A stretch of 64,000 nt of DNA from Actinacidiphila yeochonensis CN732 (lineage in GTDB: Bacteria; Actinomycetota; Actinomycetes; Streptomycetales; Streptomycetaceae), in NCBI RefSeq assembly GCF_000745345.1, contig NZ_JQNR01000005.1, forward strand, positions 2,356,001 through 2,420,000, written 5' to 3'. The notes beneath the pieces were generated by a model. That model was not told where the DNA came from. It ran no database searches and was given only the letters and a program-made list of their open reading frames with translations. A program made the translations under genes and the position numbers. This document shows, piece by piece, positions 7,916 through 17,507 of this stretch (position 1 is the first letter of the stretch; every line of letters begins with the position of its first letter).

Positions 7916-10171
7916 TCAGGCGCGGGGGCGGGAGGACAGCGCGCGCTTGAGGAAGTCGACCTGGAGCAGGAGCAGGTTCTCCGCGACCTGCTCCTGCGGG
8001 GTCATGTGGGTGACGCCCGACAGCGGCAGCACCTCGTGCGGGCGGCCCGCCGCGAGCAGCGCGCTCGACAGCCGCAGCGAGTGGGCGACGAGGACGTTGT
8101 CGTCGGCCAGGCCGTGGATCACCATCATCGGCCGCGGCGGCAGCGCCGCCCCGACCAGCCCGGCGTCGCCCACCAGGGAGTTGGCCTCGTAGACCGCCGG
8201 CTGCTCGGTGGGGTCGCCGAGGTAGCGCTCCATGTAGTGCGTGTCGTAGAGGCGCAGGTCGGTGACGGGGGCGCCGACGATCGCGGCGTGGAAGACGTCC
8301 GGCCGGCGCAGCGCCGCGAGCGCGGCCAGGTAGCCGCCGTAGGACCAGCCGCGGATCGCCACCCGGCCCAGGTCCAGCGGGTACTCCTCGGCCACCGCGT
8401 CCAGCGCCGCCACCTGGTCGGCCAGGGAGACCGCCGCGAGGTCGTTCGCCACCGCCTTCTCCCAGGCGGGCGAGCGGCCCGGGGTGCCGCGGCCGTCGGC
8501 GACGACCACGGCGAAACCCTGGTCGGCGAACCACTGCGAGACCAGGTGCGGGTTGTGCGCGGCGTAGACCCGCTGGCCGTGCGGGCCGCCGTACGGGTCG
8601 AGCAGCACCGGCAGCGGGCCGTCCGACCGGCTCCAACCGGTGGGCAGCAGGACGGCGGTGGGGATACGCGACGGGCCGGCCTCCAGCAGCCGCGGCCGGG
8701 CCGTCAGCGACGGGGTCTCCGTGTACGAGGCGATCCGTGCGGCCTTCCCGCCGCCGCGCAGCACCCGGGTGATCGGGCCGGGCCGGTCCAGTGCCAGCGA
8801 GGTGAGGACCGTCAACTCCCCGGCCCGCACCGCCGTGTGCACCCCCGGCTCGGGGGAGACCCGGGCCGCGCCCTCGGCACCCACCCGGTAGACGTGCACC
8901 TCGCCGATCTCCGGAGCGGCCGCCGCCTCGCCCGCGACCGCCGCCACGAGGACGTCCGGGCCGCTCGCGTCCAGCACCGCGCGCACCTGCAACTCCGGTC
9001 CGGTCAGCGACCTCTCACCCACCTTCAGGACCCGGACGCCGTCCTCGTCGGTGATCCGCACCAGCTCACCCGAGGGCGTCAGGGCGGGCACACCGGGGAA
9101 GAGATCCAGCCAAATTCGATCTTCCTCGGCGGCGAGGACCTCCGTCCCGCCGCTGACCGGGTCCACCGAGAGGTACCGCTGGGCGCGCTGCGCGCGGTTC
9201 TGCACCAGCAGCACCGCCGGGCCGGCCGCCGACCAGTGCACCGCCGCGAGATACGGGAACTCCGCCCCGTCCCAGACCACTTCGCGGCGCGAGCCGTCCA
9301 GGCCCAGCAGGAAGAGCGTCACCTCCGCGTTGGCCGTGCCGGCCGCCGGATAGGGCACACTGACCGGCGCCCGGCCCGGCTGGGCCGGCTCGGCGATCCA
9401 CCAGCGCCGCACCGCGGACTCGTCGACCCGGGCGACCAGCAGCGCGCTGCTGTCCGGCGCCCACCAGAAACCCCGGCTGCGGCCCATCTCCTCGGCCGCG
9501 ATGAACTCGGCCAGGCCCCACGTCACCGACTCGCCCTCCGGCTCGGCCAGCGCGCGGTCCTCCGCGCCGTCCGCGCCCACCACCCGCAGCGCGCCCCCCG
9601 CGGCGTAGGCGACCCACTGGCCGTCGGGGGAGAGGTGCGGGTCCACCACGGGCCCGGGGACGGCCAGTTCACGCACGGCCCCGGCCGGCACGCGACGGTC
9701 CGCGCCCCCGGCCGCGCCCTCCGTGCCGCTCTCGGGGGCGGCCCCAGGGCTCTCCTCGGCGCTCTCCGGCGCCCCCAGGCCGACCGTGAACAGCCGCCCC
9801 GACAAGGCGAACACCGCCGTCCGTACGGCCGCGTCCACCGCGAAGCCGACGATGCCGGCCGACCCCTCGCGGCTCCGCTCCCGCCGGGCCCGCTCCTCCG
9901 CCGAGAGCTCCTCCCCGGCCCCGCCCAGCAGGGCGTCCGGGTCCGCCGCCAACCGCTCGCCCCCGCCGGGCAGATCGAGCACCCACAACGCCTGCCGGCC
10001 GCCCCCGGCCGAGCCCTCCTCGGCCCCCGCGGCCCCGTCCTCCACCGCCGGCGGGCGGGAGCGGGCGAACGCCACCCGCGAGCCGTCCGGCGCCACAGCG
10101 AAGCCCCTCGGGGCACCGAGGGAGAACCGCTGCGTCCTCGCGTACTGCCGCGGGAATGAGAGGTACGTCAT
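7916..10171 (-). CDS. S9 family prolyl oligopeptidase / dipeptidyl peptidase IV-like serine peptidase
   Basis: 751 residues from the ATG at 10171 (MTYLSFPRQYARTQ). The N-terminal two thirds carry the repeats of a DPP IV-type propeller (for example LSPDGQWVAYA and GFWWAPDSSALLVARVDE). The C-terminal third is the alpha/beta hydrolase: nucleophile Ser in GWSYGGYLA, Asp in HGLADDNV and His in GVTHMTPQE. It probably trims short, often proline-containing, peptides in the cytosol, since no signal peptide is seen. Longer in-frame upstream starts add a low-complexity stretch and are rejected. TAGGGT lies 7 nt before the ATG, suggesting a leaderless message. It lies next to a peptide importer. Confidence 0.9.
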   Translation of the reverse strand: MTYLSFPRQYARTQRFSLGAPRGFAVAPDGSRVAFARSRPPAVEDGAAGAEEGSAGGGRQALWVLDLPGGGERLAADPDALLGGAGEELSAEERARRERSREGSAGIVGFAVDAAVRTAVFALSGRLFTVGLGAPESAEESPGAAPESGTEGAAGGADRRVPAGAVRELAVPGPVVDPHLSPDGQWVAYAAGGALRVVGADGAEDRALAEPEGESVTWGLAEFIAAEEMGRSRGFWWAPDSSALLVARVDESAVRRWWIAEPAQPGRAPVSVPYPAAGTANAEVTLFLLGLDGSRREVVWDGAEFPYLAAVHWSAAGPAVLLVQNRAQRAQRYLSVDPVSGGTEVLAAEEDRIWLDLFPGVPALTPSGELVRITDEDGVRVLKVGERSLTGPELQVRAVLDASGPDVLVAAVAGEAAAAPEIGEVHVYRVGAEGAARVSPEPGVHTAVRAGELTVLTSLALDRPGPITRVLRGGGKAARIASYTETPSLTARPRLLEAGPSRIPTAVLLPTGWSRSDGPLPVLLDPYGGPHGQRVYAAHNPHLVSQWFADQGFAVVVADGRGTPGRSPAWEKAVANDLAAVSLADQVAALDAVAEEYPLDLGRVAIRGWSYGGYLAALAALRRPDVFHAAIVGAPVTDLRLYDTHYMERYLGDPTEQPAVYEANSLVGDAGLVGAALPPRPMMVIHGLADDNVLVAHSLRLSSALLAAGRPHEVLPLSGVTHMTPQEQVAENLLLLQVDFLKRALSSRPRA

Positions 10172-10178
10172 ACCCGCG

Positions 10179-10184
10179 ACCCTA
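10179..10184 (-). promoter_or_regulatory. -10 box TAGGGT, leaderless start of the S9 peptidase
   Basis: TAGGGT ends 7 nt before the ATG, which places the transcription start at or next to the start codon. No ribosome-binding site is present. Confidence 0.5.
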
Positions 10185-10451
10185 GAGGGTGGGGCCGACA
10201 ATCGCCCCTGTATTACGCCCGGTTCCGGTCGCACGCCGCTGACCTGGTACTCCGTCACCGCCCGGCGCGCCGGGCGGAGGCGGTGGGGTGGCTGGATCCG
10301 GTCATGCGCCCCCGTGTGCTTCCGTGCTCCGACATATGCGGGGGGACGGAAAGTTATGATCCGTAGCCGTGGGTGGGTAATAAGCAGATGGCATCTGACT
10401 GCCGGACCGACCGCACTCGACGGACCCTGCGTACTTGGGAGGTGAGCCGCT

Positions 10452-10646
10452 GTGGCACTTTCGATTTCGGCGGTGCTGCTGCTGCTGATCATCGTCGTCC
10501 TGCTGATCCGTCGCTCCGGTCTGAAACCCGGGCACGCCATCGCGTGCACGCTTCTGGGCTTCTACCTGGCCGGCTCGTCGTGGGCGCCGCAGATCACGGA
10601 CCTGACGCACAACGTGGCTCAGACCATCTCCAACATCAAGCTCTAG
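10452..10646 (+). CDS. Small membrane protein, conserved in streptomycetes
   Basis: 64 residues. The GTG at 10452 follows GGGAGGTGAG. A strong N-terminal helix (ISAVLLLLIIVVLLI) is followed by basic residues RRSGLKPGHA and a second weaker hydrophobic segment (ACTLLGFYLAGSSW), ending with an amphipathic part. The pattern suggests one or two membrane spans. I recall similar short proteins near mshB in Streptomyces but know no function. Confidence 0.75.
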   Translation: MALSISAVLLLLIIVVLLIRRSGLKPGHAIACTLLGFYLAGSSWAPQITDLTHNVAQTISNIKL

Positions 10647-11041
10647 TGCCGCGACCGGCACGGTTCGCCCGGTAGCGAGGCGTCCTGGCGCGGTCAGCCG
10701 CAAGGCGCCGAACCGGCCTCGTAGCGGGCCTGCTCGGCCGGTACGGCAACGCGGCGGACGGCCGTGCCAGGGCGGCGAGCGGGGCACACCCTGCCGGGAG
10801 CGCCACCAGGGCCTCTGCCCCGCACCCTGCCCCGGCACCGGGCCGCCGCCTTCGGCGGCCGCGGGCCCGGCCGCCGCACCCGCTCTCCGGGGTGCGGTGC
10901 CCGGGCCCGGTGCCGCGGGCCGGAGCCCCGTCCGCGGCGGCCCGCACTCCGTGCTCCGCCCCGGGCCGGGGCGTGCTTCCGCCGCGCCCCGGCGCGGTGC
11001 TCGCGTCCGGCCGCCGGGCGGGGCCGCGTAGGCTTCCTGGT
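10647..11041. other. Non-coding gap with a GC hairpin
   Basis: 395 nt without a supported gene. It contains a perfect 8-bp stem with a CCTT loop at 10841-10860 and many short GC-rich direct repeats. The long open frames across it are composition artefacts. Confidence 0.5.
11029..11034 (+). promoter_or_regulatory. -10 box TAGGCT, leaderless start of mshB
   Basis: TAGGCT is 7 nt before the ATG at 11042. It fits TAnnnT and predicts transcription starting at the ATG. Confidence 0.5.
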
Positions 11042-11974
11042 ATGACCGAAGCACCCGGGAGCCTGCCTGACCGGCGCCTGCTCTTCGTCCACGCGCACCC
11101 GGACGACGAGACGATCAACAACGGCGCCACCATGGCCAAGTACGCCGCCGAGGGCGCGCACGTCACCCTGGTGACCTGCACGCTCGGCGAGGAGGGCGAG
11201 GTCATCCCGCCCGAGCTCGCGCACCTGGCGTCCGACCGTGACGACACCCTGGGACGGCACCGGATCGGCGAGCTGGCCGCGGCCATGGCCGAGCTCGGTG
11301 TCACCGACCACCGCTTCCTGGGCGGCCCCGGCCGCTACCGGGACTCCGGGATGATGGGTGTGGCGCAGAACGACCACCCGGCGTGCTTCTGGCAGGCCGA
11401 CCTCGACGAGGCGGCCGGCCACCTCGCCGACATCATCCTGGAGGTCCGCCCGCAGGCCCTGGCCGCGTACGACGCCGACGGCGGCTACGGCCACCCCGAC
11501 CACATCCAGGCCCACCGGGTGGCGATGCGGGGCTGGGAGCTGGCCGCCGAGCGCGGGTACCGGGTGCCGCGGGTCTACGAGATGTGCATGGCCCGCTCCA
11601 AGGTCCAGGAGGGCTTCGACCGGCTCACCGCGGCCGGCCTCGACGTCCCGTTCAAGGGCGTCGCCGCCATCTCCGACCTGCCCGGCGTCGTCGACGACTC
11701 CCTGGTGAGCGTGGCCGTGGACGGCACCGCGTACAGGGACCGCAAGACCGCGGCCATGCGCGCGCACGCCTCCCAGATCGCCGTCGACGGGCCGTTCTTC
11801 GCCCTCTCCAACGACCTGGGCCAGCCGCTCCTCGCCGTCGAGTGCTACCGGCTGGCGCACGGCCGGCCTCCTGCCGGGCCGCTGCCCGCGGGCGACCTGC
11901 TCGCGGGCCTGGACGCCGCGGAGGCCGCCGTCGCCGACGCCGCTGCCGGTCCGGACGGGGAGGGCGACCGATGA
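11042..11974 (+). CDS. mshB: N-acetyl-1-D-myo-inositol-2-amino-2-deoxy-alpha-D-glucopyranoside deacetylase (mycothiol synthesis)
   Basis: 310 residues of the PIG-L family. MshB removes the N-acetyl group from GlcNAc-inositol to give GlcN-inositol in the mycothiol pathway, in the cytosol, with zinc. The metal-binding motif AHPDDE lies at about residues 18-23 and the second metal motif GYGHPDHIQAHR at about 147-158, matching known MshB. The short start at 11042 is chosen because family proteins begin just before LLFVHAHPDDE; upstream codons are low-complexity. Its stop overlaps the next start (ATGA), so the two genes are coupled. Confidence 0.92.
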   Translation: MTEAPGSLPDRRLLFVHAHPDDETINNGATMAKYAAEGAHVTLVTCTLGEEGEVIPPELAHLASDRDDTLGRHRIGELAAAMAELGVTDHRFLGGPGRYRDSGMMGVAQNDHPACFWQADLDEAAGHLADIILEVRPQALAAYDADGGYGHPDHIQAHRVAMRGWELAAERGYRVPRVYEMCMARSKVQEGFDRLTAAGLDVPFKGVAAISDLPGVVDDSLVSVAVDGTAYRDRKTAAMRAHASQIAVDGPFFALSNDLGQPLLAVECYRLAHGRPPAGPLPAGDLLAGLDAAEAAVADAAAGPDGEGDR

Positions 11975-12396
11975 GCCGGCCCGTCCCCTCGTCGCGCAAC
12001 CAGCCGCTGTACCGGCCGATGGGCTCCAACCCGCTGATGACCCGGGGCGCGCGCGTCACGAGCTACGTCGGCCTCGGGGTGCTGGGGGCCGTGGTGGCGG
12101 TCGCCGGGGCACTGGTGCAGGGCGCCTGGCTGCCGGGCGGGGTGCTGCTGGCGCTGGCCGGATGCGTGGCGCTCTTCTTCGGCGGCGCCAAGTTGACCGG
12201 CACCCGGTTGGGTACGGTGGTGCCGGCGGCCGTCTGGCTGCTGTGCGTGATCCTGCTGAGCACCTCGCGCCCGGAGGGCGACTTCCTCTTCGCCGCCGGG
12301 GTGGGGCCCTACCTGTACCTGCTGGGGGGCGCGTTGGCCGCGGTGATCTGCGCCACTCTGCCCCAGACGCCGCCATCGGACCAGAAACGCACCTGA
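11971..12396 (+). CDS. Small integral membrane protein coupled to mshB (DUF6113-like)
   Basis: 141 residues, overlapping mshB by 4 nt. A polar N-terminal 30 residues precede four hydrophobic helices (YVGLGVLGAVVAVAGALV, LPGGVLLALAGCVALFF, GTVVPAAVWLLCVILLS and PYLYLLGGALAAVICATL). Function is unknown; the family name is from memory. Translational coupling suggests it is needed together with MshB or is simply carried in its operon. Confidence 0.82.
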   Translation: MSRPVPSSRNQPLYRPMGSNPLMTRGARVTSYVGLGVLGAVVAVAGALVQGAWLPGGVLLALAGCVALFFGGAKLTGTRLGTVVPAAVWLLCVILLSTSRPEGDFLFAAGVGPYLYLLGGALAAVICATLPQTPPSDQKRT

Positions 12397-12547
12397 CTTG
12401 GCAGGCGGGGGCCGGGGCGTGGTTGGGTGTGCTCAGCGTTCCGCCGGACCCGAGTCGCCGCCCTGCCCAGGTCGGTATGGTGGTGCCGCCGGCGAGCCCC
12501 CCGCCGAGTGACCGGCGGGGCGGCGTGGCCAACCGGGAGAGCCTGCT

Positions 12548-14959
12548 TTGAGTCGTGAAACTGACAGTACGTCCTCTGGCCCGCAGGGGCGCGGAGGCGC
12601 CGCGTACCCGTCGGGGACCCAGCCATACGGACCGCGTCCGTTCCCCGCGCTGCACCCGCAGGAGCGGCAGCGCCCGGCCGGCCAGGAGCAGGCCGGAGCC
12701 GGGGAGGACACCCCCGACGCGACGGACGAGCCGAAGACCGAGACGACTCTGACCACCCGGATCAGGATCAACATCCCAGGCTCGCGTCCGATCCCGCCGG
12801 TCGTGGTGCGCACCACGGTCGACGGCGAGGCGTCCGGCGCCGAGCCGGGCGCGCCGGAGCCCGCTCCCGAGCCGGCCGAGCAGGCCGCCGCGGAGCCGGA
12901 GAAGCCGGAGAAGAAGGGGACCAGCGACTGGTTCGCCCCGCGCAAGCCGATGGCGCAGCCCGCCCCGGCGGTGGGCGATGCGCCTGGCGGCGCCGAGAGC
13001 GGCTTCGCCGCGGCCCCGCAGACCACCCCTTCCGCCCCCGCGGTGCCCGGCGGCCCGGCGGCCCCGGGCGGCGACTACTTCGGCGGCAACCCCGCCGGGG
13101 ACGACCTCTTCTCGGGCCCGTTCGCGGCGCCCTACAACGAGGAGGAGACGGCCGCCCTCCCGCTGCCGAACATCGGCTCGCCCCTCGGCGACGGCGCGCG
13201 CGGCTCGCACGACACTCAGGGCGCCGGCTTCCCCGGGGCCTTTGACACGGGTTCGCACGCGTCGCCGTTCGACACGGGTTCGCACGCGGCGCCGTTCGAC
13301 ACGGGTTCGCATGCGGCGGGTGGTTTCGACACGGGTTCGCATGCGTCGCCGTTTGATACGGGTTCGCATGCGTCGCCGTTCGATACGGGTTCGCATGCGG
13401 CGGGTGGTTTCGACACGGGTTCGCACGCGTCGCCGTTCGATACGGGTTCGCACGCGGCGGGTGGTTTCGACACGGGCTCGCACGAGGTGCCGGAGTTCGA
13501 CACCGGCACCCACCGCGTCCCCGAGACGGACACCGGCTCGCACCCCGCCCCGGGCTTCGAGACCGGCTCGCACCCGGCGCCCGGCGTGCCCGGCGCGCCG
13601 TTCGGGCCCGACGACTTCCCGCCGGGTGTGCCGCGCCCGAACCCCGGCGCGGCGGACGAGGCCGATCCGGCAGGTGTCACACACCCCTCCGGGCCGACCA
13701 GCGGCCCGGCCACCGGCAGCATGACGGTGCCGCCGCTCGATGCCACACCGGCGGGGGGTTTCGACCCCGGCCTTCCGCAGGCCGCCCCGAAGGCGCCGAG
13801 GCGCCGCGTGGACGGGACCTCCGGCGACACCCTGGTCGGCGGCATTCCCCCGGTGCCACCCGCCGGGGCCGCGCAGCCGCAGCCGCAGCCGCCCGTCACG
13901 GCGTCCGCGCCCCGACCGGTGCCGGCACCCGCACCCGCCCCCGTACCGGCACCCGCCCCTGCACCGGCGCCCGGGTCCGCGGCCGGTGGTCCGCCCGCGA
14001 AGTCGGCTCCCGCGAAGAAGGGCCGCTCGAAGGTGGCGCTGCTCGGTGCGGGGGTGTGCGCCGTCGCGGCCGTCGCCTACGGCGCCGGGCTGCTGATGAA
14101 CCACGCCGACGTGCCGAAGGGCACCACCGTGCTCGGCGTCGACATCGGCAACATGAACCAGGACGCCGCCGTCAAGACGCTCGACGACACCCTCGGCGGC
14201 CGGGCCAGCGCCCCGCTGGTCCTCACCGTCGACGGCAAGAAGGAGACGTTGAAGCCGTCGGTGGCCGGGCTGTCCATCGACACCGACGCCACCGTCCAGA
14301 AGGTCGCCCACGCCGACTACAACCCGGTCACGGTGATCGAGACGCTCGTGGGCCGCACCCACCCGGCGACGCCCGTGATCGACGTGGACGGGGACAAGCT
14401 CAGGGCGGCGCTCCAGGGCGTCGCGGGCCGGACCGGCTCGGCGTCGGAGGGCATGGTCACCTTCACCGACGGCACGGCCAAGGGGGTCCCGGGCAAGCCC
14501 GGCAAGTCGCTGGACGTGAACGCCGCCGCCGCGCAGGTGTCGGCCGCCTACCGGCAGCGCGCCGCCAGCGGGCAGAACACCCCCATAGCCCTGGCCACCG
14601 CCACGGTCCCGCCGAAGGTCACCCAGGCCGAGCTGGACAAGGCGGTCAACGGCTTCGGCAGGACCGCGATGTCCGGCCCGATCACGATCACCGGCGGCGG
14701 GCAGCGGATCGACTTCCTCACCACGGTGCCGCAGTTCCTCACCATGCAGGCCGCCCCGGACGGCCAGCTCGCCCCGCACGTCGACCTGAAGGCGCTCCAG
14801 GCCCTGTACGGGCAGATCTTCTCCGGCGTGCTGCTGGAGCGCGGCAACGGCTCCAAGACCGCGGTCACCCCGCAGGACGTGGCGACCGCCGTCGTCCAGG
14901 CGCTGGGGTCGCAGGGCGCCGGCCGGACCGTCGACCTGTCGGAGACGGCGGGGCAGTAG
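12548..14959 (+). CDS. Cell-envelope protein with FDTGSH repeats, one membrane helix and YoaR/VanW-type peptidoglycan-binding repeats
   Basis: 803 residues from a TTG start preceded by GGGAGA. Residues 1-490 are a Pro/Ala/Gly-rich, probably disordered, cytosolic region that includes about twelve FDTGSHA-type repeats (residues 232-345). A single helix (VALLGAGVCAVAAVAYGAGL) lies near residue 500. The C-terminal 290 residues are outside and carry two related domains with VPKGTTVLGVDIGNMNQDAA and GVPGKPGKSLDVNAAAAQV, resembling putative peptidoglycan-binding domains of YoaR/VanW proteins. It likely links cytosolic partners with the wall; the exact role is unknown. Confidence 0.85.
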   Translation: MSRETDSTSSGPQGRGGAAYPSGTQPYGPRPFPALHPQERQRPAGQEQAGAGEDTPDATDEPKTETTLTTRIRINIPGSRPIPPVVVRTTVDGEASGAEPGAPEPAPEPAEQAAAEPEKPEKKGTSDWFAPRKPMAQPAPAVGDAPGGAESGFAAAPQTTPSAPAVPGGPAAPGGDYFGGNPAGDDLFSGPFAAPYNEEETAALPLPNIGSPLGDGARGSHDTQGAGFPGAFDTGSHASPFDTGSHAAPFDTGSHAAGGFDTGSHASPFDTGSHASPFDTGSHAAGGFDTGSHASPFDTGSHAAGGFDTGSHEVPEFDTGTHRVPETDTGSHPAPGFETGSHPAPGVPGAPFGPDDFPPGVPRPNPGAADEADPAGVTHPSGPTSGPATGSMTVPPLDATPAGGFDPGLPQAAPKAPRRRVDGTSGDTLVGGIPPVPPAGAAQPQPQPPVTASAPRPVPAPAPAPVPAPAPAPAPGSAAGGPPAKSAPAKKGRSKVALLGAGVCAVAAVAYGAGLLMNHADVPKGTTVLGVDIGNMNQDAAVKTLDDTLGGRASAPLVLTVDGKKETLKPSVAGLSIDTDATVQKVAHADYNPVTVIETLVGRTHPATPVIDVDGDKLRAALQGVAGRTGSASEGMVTFTDGTAKGVPGKPGKSLDVNAAAAQVSAAYRQRAASGQNTPIALATATVPPKVTQAELDKAVNGFGRTAMSGPITITGGGQRIDFLTTVPQFLTMQAAPDGQLAPHVDLKALQALYGQIFSGVLLERGNGSKTAVTPQDVATAVVQALGSQGAGRTVDLSETAGQ
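13241..13584 (+). repeat. Tandem FDTGSHA coding repeats (about 12 copies of 27-30 bp)
   Basis: Copies alternate between spacers ASP, AAP and AAGG. The first eight are almost identical at DNA level and use unusual T-ending codons (ttt, gat, cat, ggt), whereas the last four have diverged and use normal G/C-ending codons. This looks like recent expansion by slippage or unequal crossing-over. Confidence 0.9.
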
Positions 14960-14981
14960 CGGGTCGCGGCTCCGCCGCCGG

Positions 14982-15554
14982 TCAGCCGGGGGCCAGGCGC
15001 CCGTGGGCGTCCACGGTGGCGGAGCCGACGTTCCCGACGATGGTGTGGCACCGGCCGCCGTCGGTGTGGTGGACCGACACCCGGCCGGTGGTGTCCAGAA
15101 CGAGGTGCCCGTCCGACGCGACGAGCACCACCCGCACCCGGTGGGTGCCCGCCGTCAGCCCCCGCAACGACGCCACCGGGCGGCGGGGGTTGATCCGCTC
15201 CGCGCGGGCCGCGGCGCCGGCCGCCGTGCAGTCCTCCGGGTCCGCGTCCGGGTCCGCGTCCGTGGTCAGGACGCACACCCCCATCCGCGCGGCGCTGCCC
15301 GGGTGGGCCGTCGCCCAAGGGCCGGCGTCGATCCTCACCTGCGGGATTCCCGCGAAGGCGGGGCATGCCCGAGCCGAGCCGCCGCATCCGGTCAGCAGGC
15401 CCATGGCGCCCACGGCGCCCAGCACGCACGCGGCGACCCCGGACGGCCGCAGAGCCGGGCGACGGCGGCCCCCAGCCGCGCCGCCCCGCCGTCCGTGGGG
15501 TCTTCTCGCGCCAAGCGCCCCCAGGGCGCGTTCCTCATGTTCTTCCCGCCTCAT
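14982..15554 (-). CDS. Putative lipoprotein, function unknown
   Basis: 190 residues. A long basic N-terminal region is followed by a hydrophobic stretch and a lipobox (GAMGLLTGC) near residue 57, so the mature part would be about 130 residues anchored outside the cell. It contains five cysteines after the lipobox region and a beta-rich stretch (THRVRVVLVASDGHLVL). The length of the n-region makes the start uncertain; a later start may be real. It converges with the repeat protein. Confidence 0.6.
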   Translation of the reverse strand: MRREEHEERALGALGARRPHGRRGGAAGGRRRPALRPSGVAACVLGAVGAMGLLTGCGGSARACPAFAGIPQVRIDAGPWATAHPGSAARMGVCVLTTDADPDADPEDCTAAGAAARAERINPRRPVASLRGLTAGTHRVRVVLVASDGHLVLDTTGRVSVHHTDGGRCHTIVGNVGSATVDAHGRLAPG

Positions 15555-15642
15555 GGCCCTGCGACGGGCCCGACCGCGGACGGGTTCCCTCCGGATACCC
15601 GGCCGCGGGCGGCCCCACGTCCCGCGCCGCGGCGCCTCGCGG

Positions 15643-16658
15643 TCAGCCGCGCTGCCACCAGCGGCGCTTGCGGCTCGGCAGCAGCGCTCGGATGGCCGGG
15701 CGCATCCGGTCGAAGGGCGCGACGACGGCCGTCGCCGAGGGGGCGCCGTCGTCCGCCGGGGCGGGCAGTGCCACGCCCAGGCAGAGCAGCTTCACCTTGT
15801 TCTCCGGCAGGGCCAGGCCGGCGAAGACGGGGGCACCGTCGAAGCCCTCGGGCAGCGCGGGGCCGCTCCAGGTCAGCGGGGCGTCGGGGGCGGGGCGGGA
15901 GACGTGTCCGGCCAGCATCCGCTGCGGCCGGTCCGGGTCTCGGTCCGACCCCTCCGCGTCCACCGCGTGGCCGAGGACGTACGCCTCCACCAGCTCCGGG
16001 CCGATCGCGGCGATGTCCTCGTCCCGCGCCGCCAGGCCGTCGGTGACCTCCTGGCTCTCCCAGTTCCAGCCCTTGCGTTCGGCGTGCAGGTGCATGTCGA
16101 CGGTGGGCATCACGGCGACGCCGAGCCCCTCCAGGACGGTCCACCGCTTGGCGAAGCCGCCCATGGCCAGGATGTCCACCGCCTTCTGGGCGTTGTCGAC
16201 GACCTCGGTGCGCAGCGTGAGCTGCCCGATCTCGTAGCGGGTCCGGGGCGCGGCGGTGACCAGGTACTGGCGGACCACCTCGCGGTCGCCGTCCGACTCC
16301 ACCAGGTCGTTGAACCAGAACGCGGTGGCGAAGCTGTGGTCGGCGCGGGCCGCCTGGAACGGCAGGGTGGCCCGCCCGGCGACCGAGCGGACCGAGTCCG
16401 GGACCAGGCCGCGCGGGCCGCCGTCGGCCGGGGCCCGGCCGGCTGTCCGGCTCCCGCGGGCGCCTCGTGGTCCTGCTCGGGCTCGTCCGCCGCGAGCGGG
16501 CCGGTGGAGTCCGGGGCGCCGTGCTCGGCGGCGCCGTCCGGACGGTCCGGTCCCGCTGCCGCGTCCCGCCGTTCCGGACCTGCGGCTGCGTCCGGCGCGG
16601 GGGTACCGCCGGGCTCGGGCTCTTCGGACGGTTCGGTGGGCTGGGGGATTTCAGGCAC
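15643..16658 (-). pseudogene. Conserved hypothetical protein, frame broken by a one-base loss near 16427
   Basis: The frame-corrected product is about 338 residues. It starts at GTG 16658 with an acidic, Pro-rich 80-residue N-terminus, then reads GPRADGGPRGLVPDSVRSV if one G is restored at 16427-16428, and continues into the long open frame containing TAFWFNDLVESDGD and GNWE-like motifs to the end RKRRWWQRG. As given, the first frame runs into non-coding translation. Function is unknown. TAGGGT lies 6 nt before the GTG. The break is in a C/G run and is probably a sequencing error. Confidence 0.65.
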
Positions 16659-16664
16659 AGCCGG

Positions 16665-16670
16665 ACCCTA
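16665..16670 (-). promoter_or_regulatory. -10 box TAGGGT for the gene at 16658
   Basis: TAGGGT sits 6 nt before the GTG start with no ribosome-binding site between, predicting a leaderless message. Confidence 0.45.
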
Positions 16671-16766
16671 CTACCCGGCGCTCCCCGTACCGCCCGAACC
16701 CCCGCGCGCGGCAGCCGCCGATCCCGGCCGCCCAGCTGCCCGGACCGGCGGCCGCCGTGCGGACGG

Positions 16767-17507
16767 TCAGGCCCTGCGGGTGTCCTTGCGGTACATCCAC
16801 GCCGCCGTGCCCGCGAAGATCATCAGATAGACGGCGAGTACCGCGATGTCCTTGGCGTGCGGGGCGTCGCCGAGCACCATGGCCTGGCCCAGGCCCGCGT
16901 ACGGCTTGCCGGGCAGGTACCCCAGGACCTCCTGCGTCCAGTGCGGCCAGCCCGTGACGGGGATCCACAGGCCGCCCAGGCCGGCGATGACGAAGTAGCA
17001 GATCATCGAGATCGGCCGGGCCACGTCCACGGTGGCCAGGTAGCCGATGGCCACCCCGAGCGCGGCGAAGACCAGGCTGCCGGCCCAGGTCGCGAAGGCG
17101 ATGGCCACCCACTGCCAGGCGTCCAGCCGGATGCCCTTGGCCAGGGCGCCGATCAGCATCACGATGACGATGGACGGCAGGCTGACGGTGGCCGCCGAGG
17201 CGATCTTCGCCGTCACGTAGCCGCTGCCGGGCAGCGCGGTCAGCCGCAGCTGGCGCACCCAGCCCTTCTGCCGCTCCTGGGCGATCCGTTCGGCGTTGCC
17301 CATCAGCACGGACGTCATCGCGCCGAACGCCGACATCGCCACCATGTAGTAGGCGGCGAAGGTGATGTGGGTGCCGTCGATGACCTTGTCGTTCGGGGTG
17401 CCGCCCGCGATGACCAGGAAGAGGATCGACGGGTAGAGCACCGAGAAGAACATGAACCTGCGGTTCCGCACGGTGCGGGCGATCTCCAGCTTGACCAGGG
17501 TCTTCAT
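16767..17507 (-). CDS. ABC-2 type exporter permease
   Basis: 246 residues with six hydrophobic helices: an N-terminal VRNRRFMFFSVLYPSILFLV, then YYMVAMSAFGAMTSVLM, SIVIVMLIGALAKG and WVAIAFATWAGSLVFAALGVAIGYLA, a helix around ICYFVIAGLGGLW, and DIAVLAVYLMIFAGTAAWMY at the end. This is the DrrB/NatB-like ABC-2 fold used for drug, lipid or antimicrobial export. The start overlaps the stop of the ATPase gene by 4 nt. Substrate is unknown. Confidence 0.88.
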   Translation of the reverse strand: MKTLVKLEIARTVRNRRFMFFSVLYPSILFLVIAGGTPNDKVIDGTHITFAAYYMVAMSAFGAMTSVLMGNAERIAQERQKGWVRQLRLTALPGSGYVTAKIASAATVSLPSIVIVMLIGALAKGIRLDAWQWVAIAFATWAGSLVFAALGVAIGYLATVDVARPISMICYFVIAGLGGLWIPVTGWPHWTQEVLGYLPGKPYAGLGQAMVLGDAPHAKDIAVLAVYLMIFAGTAAWMYRKDTRRA

